A program made the position numbers and the translations under genes. A stretch of DNA of 5,354 nucleotides. It comes from Methanosarcinaceae archaeon (GTDB lineage: Archaea; Halobacteriota; Methanosarcinia; Methanosarcinales; Methanosarcinaceae). Under the pieces are notes generated by a model. It was given only the letters and a program-made list of their open reading frames with translations, did not search any database and was not told where the DNA came from. The DNA lies in the NCBI GenBank assembly GCA_030609665.1, contig JAUWBW010000138.1, forward strand, positions 1-5,354, in the 5' to 3' direction. Positions 1 through 4,674 of the stretch are shown here, piece after piece (the first letter of the stretch is position 1; the number at the start of each line of letters is the position of its first letter).

Positions 1-438
1 TTTATGAAGAAAAGAAGTCTTCCAACTACTGTTAATGTATATGAGAATGAAGATGCAGCACCCGTGTTTTCAATACGCAAGCACATGCCGATAATTCGCT
101 CTAAGGTGCAGGTCATTGATGGAAACGGCATACCCATTGGATATTTCAAGAGCAAGATTCTGACAATCGGCGGCGGTTTCAATGTGTTTGATATGCAGGA
201 TAACAAGATAGCGGACATAAAAGGCGACTGGAAGGGCTGGAATTTCAAGTTCCTTGACCCAAGCGGCGCCGAGATCGGCACGGTGACGAAAAAGTGGGCA
301 GGCATTGGTAAGGAGTTATTCACGACTGCGGACACTTATATGATCTCAATCGATGAAACGAAATCCGACCATAAGACGAACATGATGCTGCTTGCGGCGG
401 GGCTTGCGATTGATATTGTTTTCAAGGAGAGGCGATAG
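1..438 (+). CDS. LURP-one-related / phospholipid-scramblase-like protein, probably 5'-partial
   Basis: The protein matches from memory the bacterial/archaeal LURP-one-related (tubby-C-terminal-like, scramblase superfamily) proteins. Numbering from the ATG at base 4, the recognisable parts are SKVQVIDGNG (33-42), the GGGFNVFD strand pair (57-64), KGDWKGWNFKF (73-83), KKWAGIGKELFTTADTY (96-112), and a C-terminal hydrophobic helix MMLLAAGLAIDIVF (127-140), which in the family is the last beta-barrel helix and may touch membrane. Relatives are usually near 190-200 residues and carry about 40-50 more residues before this point; the frame is open to the left edge (TTT at 1-3), so the true start is probably outside the window, and the ATG at 4 is only the first one visible. 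Biochemical role in prokaryotes is not settled; lipid binding or scrambling is a family-level guess. It is convergent with the HEPN gene, and its last 60-70 bases recur at 1462-1539. Confidence 0.8.
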   Translation, partial: FMKKRSLPTTVNVYENEDAAPVFSIRKHMPIIRSKVQVIDGNGIPIGYFKSKILTIGGGFNVFDMQDNKIADIKGDWKGWNFKFLDPSGAEIGTVTKKWAGIGKELFTTADTYMISIDETKSDHKTNMMLLAAGLAIDIVFKERR

Positions 439-453
439 TTGGGTTTTGTAGTC

Positions 454-472
454 GAATACAAATTGTATTCGA
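454..472. repeat. 19-bp dyad element, copy distal to the HEPN-MNT operon
   Basis: GAATACAAATTGTATTCGA has inverted arms; with the preceding base, CGAATACA pairs with TGTATTCG across a 3-base centre. The same 19 bases recur with one difference at 1396-1414, directly before the MNT start codon, and similarity continues loosely to 479/1421 (23 of 26). It lies between the convergent ends of the scramblase gene and the HEPN gene. It could be a second operator, a bidirectional hairpin terminator, or the other edge of an inserted cassette. No T-tract follows it closely, which weakens the terminator reading. Confidence 0.6.
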
Positions 473-554
473 GTGGATATGATTTGTGTTCAACAACTCA
501 CTTCGTAATCATGTGATTGTACATGTTGTTCAAAATTGATTGGTATTCTCAAGT

Positions 555-836
555 TTAAACCAATTTTTTAATTTTTTCTACAAACTCTTTGGCTCTCATG
601 ACTGCATTATGAGCTTCAGTTTGAGACATACTTCCTGCCACATCATAGACAAGTGCATGTCTTTTCCGCCGCATGCGGTCGAACATTATGTTATCTTTTT
701 CGAAATCCTTGGTTTGCAACAGATCAATTGCAGTGGATATATCGCGATTTGCCAGTGCAATTGCATCTTCTGTCTTCTTTGTATCAATTGGATGTTTTTT
801 GATCAGTCTTCTTTTTTCCAGTTCACTTAGTTTCAT
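555..836 (-). CDS. HEPN-domain protein (toxin-type partner of MNT), internally shortened
   Basis: 93 residues from the ATG at 836, which is preceded at 5 bases by GGTGA; an ATG at 842 and a TTG at 848 are alternatives. HEPN proteins paired with nucleotidyltransferases are typically RNases whose active site is an R-x(4-6)-H motif; here it reads FDRMRRKRHALVYD, with R54, H60 and Y64. The N-terminus (LSELEKRRLIKKHPIDTKKTEDAIALANRDI in two stretches, 3-33) and the C-terminal helix (AHNAVMRAKEFVEKIKKLV, 75-93) also fit the family. Relatives I recall are about 130-140 residues and have a tyrosine- and alanine-rich helix (AYNAMLQAARALM-like) between QTKDFEKD and FDRM. That helix is absent, as if about 40 codons had been lost in frame. 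The reading frame stays open, so it may still be expressed, but folding or dimerisation of a normal HEPN is doubtful. It overlaps the MNT gene by 14 bases, so translation is probably coupled. Confidence 0.75.
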   Translation of the reverse strand: MKLSELEKRRLIKKHPIDTKKTEDAIALANRDISTAIDLLQTKDFEKDNIMFDRMRRKRHALVYDVAGSMSQTEAHNAVMRAKEFVEKIKKLV

Positions 837-1395
837 TGGCATCACCAATTAATGGGATATTTGGTTCCCGCAAGACGTTCGTTAAAAATGAATCTTTATT
901 CTGCAATCGTTTTGTATATTCTTCCGGGGTATAAAGTGTGTAATTGACTTCACGCATAAGAAAGTCTTCGAGTTGTTTTATGTCTATTATCAGGGAATCT
1001 TCATCGACATCTCCAACGATCATGACATCAATATCGCTTGTTCCATCGGCTTTTCCAGATGCAAATGAGCCGTATATGTATGCCTTATCGATAGAACCGA
1101 GTTTTTGCAGATCATCATGAAGAACTTTGCTGACACCTTCTGTTTTTAGGATGATGCTTTTTAGTTCTTCATAAATCGGCATCTGTTTGTTTACAACAAA
1201 ATATTTTAAATTTCCTTTAAAGTAACTGCCAAGAAGTCCGATGTCCTCTAAATTTGCGAGTTCTCTTCTAACTGCATTGATGTTTTCCTCGATCCTGCGT
1301 GATATCTCCCTCACATACATTTCAGTATCGGGATTCAGTAGAAACAGTGTCAGGAGTTTGACACGCGTTTTTGATGTGACAATTTGCTCAAGCAT
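823..1395 (-). CDS. Winged-helix / MNT nucleotidyltransferase fusion (antitoxin-type partner of HEPN)
   Basis: 190 residues. Residues 1-70 form a winged helix-turn-helix (MLEQIVTSKTRVKLLTLFL, then YVREISRRIEENINAVRREL as recognition region, then a wing GNLKYFVVN). Residues 100-155 are a minimal nucleotidyltransferase core, with the signature YGSFASGKADGTSDID: G109-S110 and the metal ligands D121 and D123. The usual third carboxylate strand reads VNYTLY, with an Asn where a catalytic Asp/Glu might be expected; this may be normal for wHTH-NTase fusions. MNT partners of HEPN toxins are known to neutralise them by adding AMP groups near the HEPN active site; that this protein does so is inferred from adjacency. 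The start is the ATG at 1395. A TATA-like box about 25 bases upstream and no ribosome-binding site imply a leaderless message. The winged helix could bind the dyad at 1396-1414 for autoregulation. Confidence 0.88.
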   Translation of the reverse strand: MLEQIVTSKTRVKLLTLFLLNPDTEMYVREISRRIEENINAVRRELANLEDIGLLGSYFKGNLKYFVVNKQMPIYEELKSIILKTEGVSKVLHDDLQKLGSIDKAYIYGSFASGKADGTSDIDVMIVGDVDEDSLIIDIKQLEDFLMREVNYTLYTPEEYTKRLQNKDSFLTNVLREPNIPLIGDANETK

Positions 1396-1414
1396 GAATA
1401 CAAATTATATTCGA
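1396..1414 (-). promoter_or_regulatory. Dyad operator candidate abutting the MNT start codon
   Basis: GAATACAAATTATATTCGA (plus-strand reading) ends exactly where the MNT start codon begins and lies between the TATA box and the start, the position where a bound repressor would block initiation. Arms GAATA/TATTC are perfect, with a 7-base centre. It differs from the element at 454-472 at one base. The wHTH domain encoded by this operon is the obvious candidate ligand; this is inference. Confidence 0.5.
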
Positions 1415-1415
1415 T

Positions 1416-1425
1416 TGTATAAAAA
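1416..1425 (-). promoter_or_regulatory. TATA box of the MNT-HEPN operon
   Basis: On the minus strand the bases read TTTTTATACA, centred about 25 bases before the MNT ATG at 1395. Archaeal TATA boxes place the transcription start about 25 bases downstream, so the transcript should begin at or within a few bases of the start codon. Confidence 0.5.
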
Positions 1426-1461
1426 TGTTATTCATATTTTGTTGGATGTTTTATTTTTGAA

Positions 1462-1539
1462 CTAACGAATCACAAAACGAATATGCTGCTGCTTGCGGCG
1501 GGGCTTGCAATTGATATTGTTTTTAAGGAGAGGCGATAG
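1462..1539 (+). pseudogene. Detached 3' end of a second scramblase-like gene
   Basis: The frame reads LTNHKTNMLLLAAGLAIDIV and then FKERR-stop, matching the last 20-odd residues of the gene at 1-438. From 1472 to 1539, 62 of 68 bases equal 371-438. Five of the six differences are silent; the sixth changes Met to Leu. A pattern of mostly silent changes suggests this tail once belonged to a functional paralogue that diverged under selection before its 5' part was lost. There is no start codon or body upstream; the MNT promoter region replaces it. Confidence 0.8.
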
Positions 1540-1571
1540 GGACACGATCCCATTTTTCAGTTATTTTCAAT

Positions 1572-1757
1572 GCGGCCGGCTGGCAAGTGAACCATATTGA
1601 AGGGAGTCATCACACACTGATAAACGATCATAGTGAGATTTACCTGTCTATTCCTGTTCATAAAAATAAAACACTTGGTGTCGGTTTATTGAAGAAGTTG
1701 ACAAATAAGGCTGGAATGACCAACGAAGAATATCTGAAACATTTTTATGGGAAATAA
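1572..1757 (+). pseudogene. HicA-type mRNA interferase, C-terminal part only (copy A)
   Basis: The frame reads AAGWQVNHIEGSHHTLI, then ND, then HSEIYLSIPVHKNKTLGVG and LLKKLTNKAGMTNEEYLKHF, YGK-stop. This follows the HicA (YcfA-like, double-stranded-RNA-binding fold) pattern: GW, the catalytic GSHH, a PVHKNK strand, GLLKKL and the AGMTNEEYL tail. HicA toxins cleave mRNA and are normally paired with HicB; no HicB is present. The first 20-odd residues of a normal HicA are missing, and there is no ATG, GTG or TTG in frame before GW, the frame running back open into the scramblase tail. The catalytic His is retained in this copy. Its 3' end is joined tail to tail with the phosphoesterase fragment at 1782-1866. 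Copy B at 2800-2985 breaks at the same point. Confidence 0.72.
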
Positions 1758-1865
1758 GAATTTTGAAGCGCACCGCGCGCTAAGCCCGCCCCTATCCCAG
1801 ATCGTTACTGTTTTTGCGCCGTAGTGCCCTTTTGGTATTTCGCTTTAGAAGTCTGCGTATTCGAG
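1578..1865 (+). repeat. HicA/phosphoesterase composite repeat, copy A
   Basis: About 288 bases corresponding to 2806-3095, with one 2-base length difference near 1768-1778 and, by eye, roughly 85% identity. The unit contains a HicA 3' half and a facing phosphoesterase fragment with the same junction in both copies. Left similarity ends at the HicA GW codons and right similarity at the phosphoesterase codons for LEYADF. Copies A and B are direct repeats bounding the antitoxin-GNAT operon. Confidence 0.8.
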
Positions 1866-1866
1866 T
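1782..1866 (-). pseudogene. LigD-type 3'-phosphoesterase fragment (copy A), nonsense-mutated
   Basis: The minus strand reads LEYADF-stop-SEIPKGHYGAKTVTIWDRGGL. This is the middle of the 3'-phosphoesterase (PE) domain found in LigD and in stand-alone archaeal proteins that trim 3'-phosphates and 3'-ribonucleotides at DNA ends. A TAA replaces the Glu codon after ADF, and the conserved YGAGTV is YGAKTV. The fragment ends abruptly after GGL and runs into the HicA remnant. Only about 28 residues of a domain that is normally over 100 remain. Confidence 0.78.
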
Positions 1867-1900
1867 AGCAGGAAGCTGATATTGTCATATACATAATATG

Positions 1901-2001
1901 ATACATTGAGTGTATTAGAATGTCCGGAACAATGTATAAAAACAATCACAAACACTGATATATACTATTATACACTGATATACAATTAGAGGTTCAAAAA
2001 T
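1901..2001 (+). promoter_or_regulatory. Promoter and operator-like repeats of the antitoxin-GNAT operon
   Basis: The 135 bases after the phosphoesterase remnant are A/T rich. They hold a perfect 8-bp inverted repeat, ATACATTG at 1901-1908 with CAATGTAT at 1930-1937; a TATA-like TATAAAA at 1935-1941; and a direct repeat ACACTGATATA at 1952-1962 and 1972-1982, exactly 20 bp apart, or two helical turns. A second TATA-like run is at 1958-1964. AGAGGT at 1988-1993 is a good ribosome-binding site 8 bases before the ATG at 2002. If the first TATA box is used, the mRNA starts near 1962 and the direct repeats cover the start region, a layout suited to repression. Confidence 0.5.
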
Positions 2002-2145
2002 ATGGCTAAACCGATTGATCTTGGATTGGTATTAGAGGGAGAGGATGCTGTAGACTTTTGGGATAATGAAAAAAAACCCGCAACAAAGAATCAAATTGAG
2101 ATGTTCAAGGAAGCAAAAAAGATATACAATAAACTCAGGCTTTAA
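2002..2145 (+). CDS. Small acidic/basic 47-residue protein, putative antitoxin of the GNAT toxin
   Basis: The protein starts MAKPIDLGLVLEGEDAVDFW and ends KNQIEMFKEAKKIYNKLRL. An N-terminal PIDLG-LEGEDA-F block is followed by a linker DNEKKPATK and a C-terminal amphipathic helix. I associate this arrangement with short archaeal open frames that sit just before toxin-type genes, but I cannot name a family with certainty. It lacks the ribbon-helix-helix fold of DUF1778, the usual partner of GNAT toxins. The stop lies 2 bases before the GNAT start, and a strong AGAGGT site precedes it, so the two form one operon with this gene first, as is common for antitoxins. The role as antitoxin is inferred from size, order and spacing. 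Confidence 0.7.
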   Translation: MAKPIDLGLVLEGEDAVDFWDNEKKPATKNQIEMFKEAKKIYNKLRL

Positions 2146-2147
2146 TT

Positions 2148-2699
2148 GTGAGCGGAAAAATATCATGGGATGAGCTTGAAACCTCCCCATTAACTAAAAA
2201 GCATAATCTTAGCTCATTTAACTCATCAAGTTTTGAGTTGAACGATTTTTTGAAGGACGATGCCCTGATCAATCAGGAACATTTGCTTAACCGAAGTTAC
2301 GTATGTTTCTTCAAAAGCCGCATGATAGGTTTTTTTACATTAACAACTGACACCATTACAGCAAAAGCAGTAAGTAAATCGGATGGTTTTGACAATTATA
2401 AATATGCAAAATATCCGGCTATTAAAATTGCAAGATTGGCAGTAGATAAAAGATGCGAGAGACGTGGGGTTGGGACACATCTATTATTCGCTGCAATCGG
2501 TATTGCATTATCGATCTCCGAGCATGTCGGTTGCCGGTACATAACAGTAGACTCAAAGAAAAAATCCGTGAATTTTTACGAAAAATATAATTTTGCTATA
2601 GTGAAAACGCGTAAGGATATGGATTTCATCCCAATGTATTTGAACATGTATCCGGTAATTAAAGAAATGCGACCAGTAGAATCCCTGAATGACTGGTGA
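2148..2699 (+). CDS. GNAT-family N-acetyltransferase, toxin-type (TacT/AtaT-like)
   Basis: 183 residues from a GTG, 2 bases after the upstream stop, with AGG about 8 bases before it. The fold order is GNAT: an N-terminal segment with a short FELNDFLKDDAL helix (29-40), a strand YVCFFKSRMIGFFTLTTDTI (51-70), the acetyl-CoA binding motif IARLAVDKRCERRGVGTHLL (94-113; loop RRGVG, with Glu104 at the position usually Gln or Arg), and the C-terminal VDSKKKSVNFYEKYNF (134-149). Tyr144 aligns with the general-acid tyrosine of TacT-type toxins, which acetylate the amino group of charged tRNAs and stop translation. That substrate is family-level knowledge and not shown here. The PAIKIARLAV stretch and overall length are typical of the toxin branch of GNATs. 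The gene appears intact. Confidence 0.85.
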   Translation: MSGKISWDELETSPLTKKHNLSSFNSSSFELNDFLKDDALINQEHLLNRSYVCFFKSRMIGFFTLTTDTITAKAVSKSDGFDNYKYAKYPAIKIARLAVDKRCERRGVGTHLLFAAIGIALSISEHVGCRYITVDSKKKSVNFYEKYNFAIVKTRKDMDFIPMYLNMYPVIKEMRPVESLNDW

Positions 2700-2799
2700 T
2701 CGAGGATAGGATGATTATTCTGTTAGATACTGCGACGGCTGCTGAATATGCCTAAATTACCATGAGATATGTGGGGACAAGCATGTATCAGCTTTTAAG

Positions 2800-2985
2800 G
2801 TGGGTGGCTGGCAAGTGGACCATATTGAAGGGGGTTATTATTTCCTGATAAACGATTATGGTGAGATTCATCTGTCTATTCATGTTCACAAAAACAAAAC
2901 ACTTGATGTCGGTTTATTGAAGAAGTTGATAAATAAGGCCGGAATGACCAACGAAGAATATATAGAATATTTTTATGGAAAATAA
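2800..2985 (+). pseudogene. HicA-type fragment (copy B), active-site residues lost
   Basis: A 61-codon frame opens at a GTG and reads GGWQVDHIEGGYYFLI, then NDYGEIHLSIHVHKNKTLDV, then GLLKKLINKAGMTNEEYIEY. It is collinear with copy A at 1572-1757, and like copy A it lacks the first 20-odd residues of a HicA. The catalytic GSHH is replaced by GGYY, and PVH by HVH. It could be translated from the GTG but is unlikely to be an active ribonuclease. Its stop is followed after a short spacer by the facing phosphoesterase fragment. Confidence 0.7.
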
Positions 2986-3095
2986 GAATTTTGAAATGCC
3001 CCTCGTGCGCTAAGCCCGCCCCAATCCCAGATCGTCACTGTTCCTGCGCCGTAGTGCCCATGTGGTATCTCGCCTTCGAAGTCTGCGTATTCAAG
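2806..3095 (+). repeat. HicA/phosphoesterase composite repeat, copy B
   Basis: Direct repeat of 1578-1865; see that entry for extent. This copy keeps more of the phosphoesterase (similarity to the family continues to about 3158), while its HicA half has the more damaging changes. Confidence 0.8.
3012..3053. repeat. 42-base phosphoesterase core repeat, left copy
   Basis: The bases encoding YGAGTVTIWDxGxL on the minus strand match 4810-4851 at 39 of 42 positions and 1782-1823 at 38 of 42. All three copies have the same orientation. The left and right copies bound the ATPase gene. Confidence 0.8.
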
Positions 3096-3176
3096 CGCGT
3101 GGTCTTCTGTCTGGATCACAAGCCGCTTGATGCCGGGTTCTGTTGGCGGTGTTTTTTTGGAATACAACTCACCCAA
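3012..3176 (-). pseudogene. LigD-type 3'-phosphoesterase, middle fragment (copy B)
   Basis: From an ATG at 3176 the frame reads MGELYSKKTPPTEPGIKRLV, then IQTEDHALEYADFEGEIPHG, then HYGAGTVTIWDWGGL. The family part starts near KKTPPTEPG. The HALEY motif (His26, Tyr30) corresponds, from memory, to the His84 and Tyr88 active-site residues of Pseudomonas LigD. The first 40 or so residues with the H-x-A-x-x-L-H-x-D-x-R block are missing, and after GGL the frame runs into the reverse of the HicA remnant and stops near 2973. The frame is open, but the domain lacks both ends and is unlikely to be active. Confidence 0.82.
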
Positions 3177-3240
3177 TGTTGGGGATATCCTGAATTACCA
3201 TCTAATAAATGCGGGTTAAGTGCCAATTCGAGTCCAAATC

Positions 3241-3279
3241 ATTAAATACTTTCCACACGATTATAATAATCATGTGGAA
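3241..3279 (+). promoter_or_regulatory. TATA box and 29-bp palindrome over the ATPase start codon
   Basis: ATTAAATA at 3241-3248 is a TATA-like box about 27 bases before the ATG at 3272, implying a leaderless mRNA. The bases 3251-3279 form a 29-bp dyad: TTCCACA (3251-3257) pairs with TGTGGAA (3273-3279), and GATTAT (3259-3264) pairs with ATAATC (3266-3271). Only one of the 14 arm pairs fails (3258/3272). The dyad runs from just below the TATA box to six bases past the first base of the start codon, so a bound protein would block initiation; in RNA it would bury the start codon. Confidence 0.6.
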
Positions 3280-4636
3280 ACAACTGCCTTTTGTTAATCG
3301 GGAAAAGGAACTTGCATTTTTAGGAAACACATTCGATTCTGATCGTGCCGAATTTATAGTGATCTATGGGAGAAGGCGAATCGGTAAAACAGAACTTATA
3401 AAAGAATCGATCAAAGGTAGGAAGGCAGTGTATTTTTTTGTTGAGCAGGCATTAGAGGAAGAAAACCTAAACGCATTTAAAAGGATCATTGCAAAAACAG
3501 TAGATAATCCTTTGATTGCAAAAGGCGATCTCACATGGGAAGAAGTTTTCGAGCAGATTACAAATGAAGATAAATTGATCATTGTTTTGGATGAGTTTCC
3601 GAATCTCATTTTGGAGAACAGGGCATTATTATCCAAATTCCAGAAAATATGGGATGAATTGTTAAAGAATACTACTGTCAAACTTGTTTTATGTGGTTCA
3701 TCGATCTCAATGATGGAAAATTATCTTCTGGACATTAAAAGTCCTCTGTATGGCAGACGTACAGGTCAGATATTTTTAGAGCCGCTAAAAGCATCGCATA
3801 TACTGAAATTTGGGACTCTGTCGTTTGAAGAGGCAGTCAGGGTATATGGCATAACAGATGGCATACCCGAATATATCAAAGAAGTGAGTTACCGGCTTGA
3901 GCATGGCGAAGATCTGGAAGAGGTTTTCCAGCAGAACAAAACACTGTTCAATGAAGTGGAAATTTTGATTAAAAGTGAATTAAGAGATCCGACACGATAT
4001 TTTAAGATATTGAAGGCTATTGCGTTTGGCAGTACAAAGTTTGGAGAGATCGTGAATTTTACTGATTTTTCTGCACCTACGGTATCGAAATACTTGAGTA
4101 ATCTGGTAAATCTACATGTTGTTGAGGAATTATATCCGGTACTTAGCGATAAGGAGAGAAAAAGGAATCGCAAATATGCTCTTTCGGACAATTATTTTAA
4201 ATTTTATTTCAGGTTTATTTATCCTAATAAATCCGAGCTTATATCAACTGGAAAGATCGCGGATTTTGACACAGGCTACAATCGATATCTTGGAAAGATA
4301 TTCGAAGATGTTTCAAGTGAGTTTTTGGAAGATAGGATCAAAGACCTGCCTTTTGAATTTACAAAGATCGGATGCTGGTGGTACAAGGATAAAGAGATCG
4401 ATCTTGTGGCATTGAATGATGGTTCAAAGGAGATTATGTTCATTGAATGTAAATGGAAAACACTTTCATTGAATGATTGCCGGCGGATACTTGGTAAACT
4501 CAATGAAAAATCAACATTTGTACAATGGAACACTGGCATACGCAAGGAATATTTTGGGTTGGTTGCAAAAAAGATCGAAGGCAAGGGACGTCTGCGGGAT
4601 GAAGGGTTTGTGGTGTACGATCTGGATGATTTTTGA
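3272..4636 (+). CDS. Archaeal-type AAA/STAND-like ATPase with C-terminal DUF234 (PD-(D/E)XK-like) domain
   Basis: 454 residues from the ATG at 3272, chosen because MWKQLPFVNREKEL is the usual N-terminus of this family; an ATG at 3209 would add an unlike 21-residue leader. Visible in order: the FVNREKEL entry motif (7-14), Walker A GRRRIGKT (33-40), Walker B LIIVLDEF (102-109), a sensor-like strand KLVLCGSSISMM, a winged helix FGEIVNFTDFSAPTVSKYL and following (about 250-295), and a C-terminal nuclease-like core with Glu345, EIDLVAL (Asp377) and MFIECKW (Glu392, Lys394). The D-x(14)-E-x-K arrangement fits the restriction-endonuclease fold. Length is normal and no break is seen. Proteins of this type are very common in archaea, with uncertain function; defence, DNA processing or mobile-element roles have been suggested. 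It is a single-gene unit with its own promoter and is convergent with the phosphoesterase remnant at 4675. Confidence 0.92.
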   Translation: MWKQLPFVNREKELAFLGNTFDSDRAEFIVIYGRRRIGKTELIKESIKGRKAVYFFVEQALEEENLNAFKRIIAKTVDNPLIAKGDLTWEEVFEQITNEDKLIIVLDEFPNLILENRALLSKFQKIWDELLKNTTVKLVLCGSSISMMENYLLDIKSPLYGRRTGQIFLEPLKASHILKFGTLSFEEAVRVYGITDGIPEYIKEVSYRLEHGEDLEEVFQQNKTLFNEVEILIKSELRDPTRYFKILKAIAFGSTKFGEIVNFTDFSAPTVSKYLSNLVNLHVVEELYPVLSDKERKRNRKYALSDNYFKFYFRFIYPNKSELISTGKIADFDTGYNRYLGKIFEDVSSEFLEDRIKDLPFEFTKIGCWWYKDKEIDLVALNDGSKEIMFIECKWKTLSLNDCRRILGKLNEKSTFVQWNTGIRKEYFGLVAKKIEGKGRLRDEGFVVYDLDDF

Positions 4637-4649
4637 ATGACACCTATCA

Positions 4650-4656
4650 TTTTTTT
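4650..4656 (+). terminator. T-tract terminator after the ATPase gene
   Basis: Seven T residues follow the ATPase stop by 13 bases, within an A/T-rich stretch. Archaeal RNA polymerase terminates at such oligo-T runs. No clear hairpin precedes it. Confidence 0.45.
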
Positions 4657-4674
4657 AAATTAATTGATATCCCT

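Noticed and set aside
540..830. A 96-codon plus-strand frame opposite the HEPN gene.
   Set aside because: It is rich in Phe and Cys as expected for the reverse of a real gene, and the minus-strand frame carries the HEPN motif.
2712..2756. A short frame MIILLDTATAAEYA after the GNAT gene, resembling the start of a PIN-domain toxin (MI-LLDT).
   Set aside because: It is only 14 codons and the resemblance covers about 7 residues; nothing PIN-like follows in any frame.
2751..3201. CCTaAATTACCAT at 2751-2763 and CCTgAATTACCAT at 3189-3201 flank the second HicA/phosphoesterase unit (12 of 13 bases).
   Set aside because: A match of this length with one difference is expected by chance in an A/T-rich window, and the flanks do not extend it.
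3221..3240. A tRNA T-loop-like TTCGAGTCC before the ATPase promoter, which could mark an integration site in a tRNA gene.
   Set aside because: The flanking bases do not form a T-stem, there is no acceptor end or CCA-like 3' end, and no other tRNA arm is found upstream.
3209..3271. A longer N-terminus for the ATPase from the ATG at 3209.
   Set aside because: The extra 21 residues are unlike the family, would cover the TATA box and palindrome, and have no ribosome-binding site; the ATG at 3272 fits the family start.
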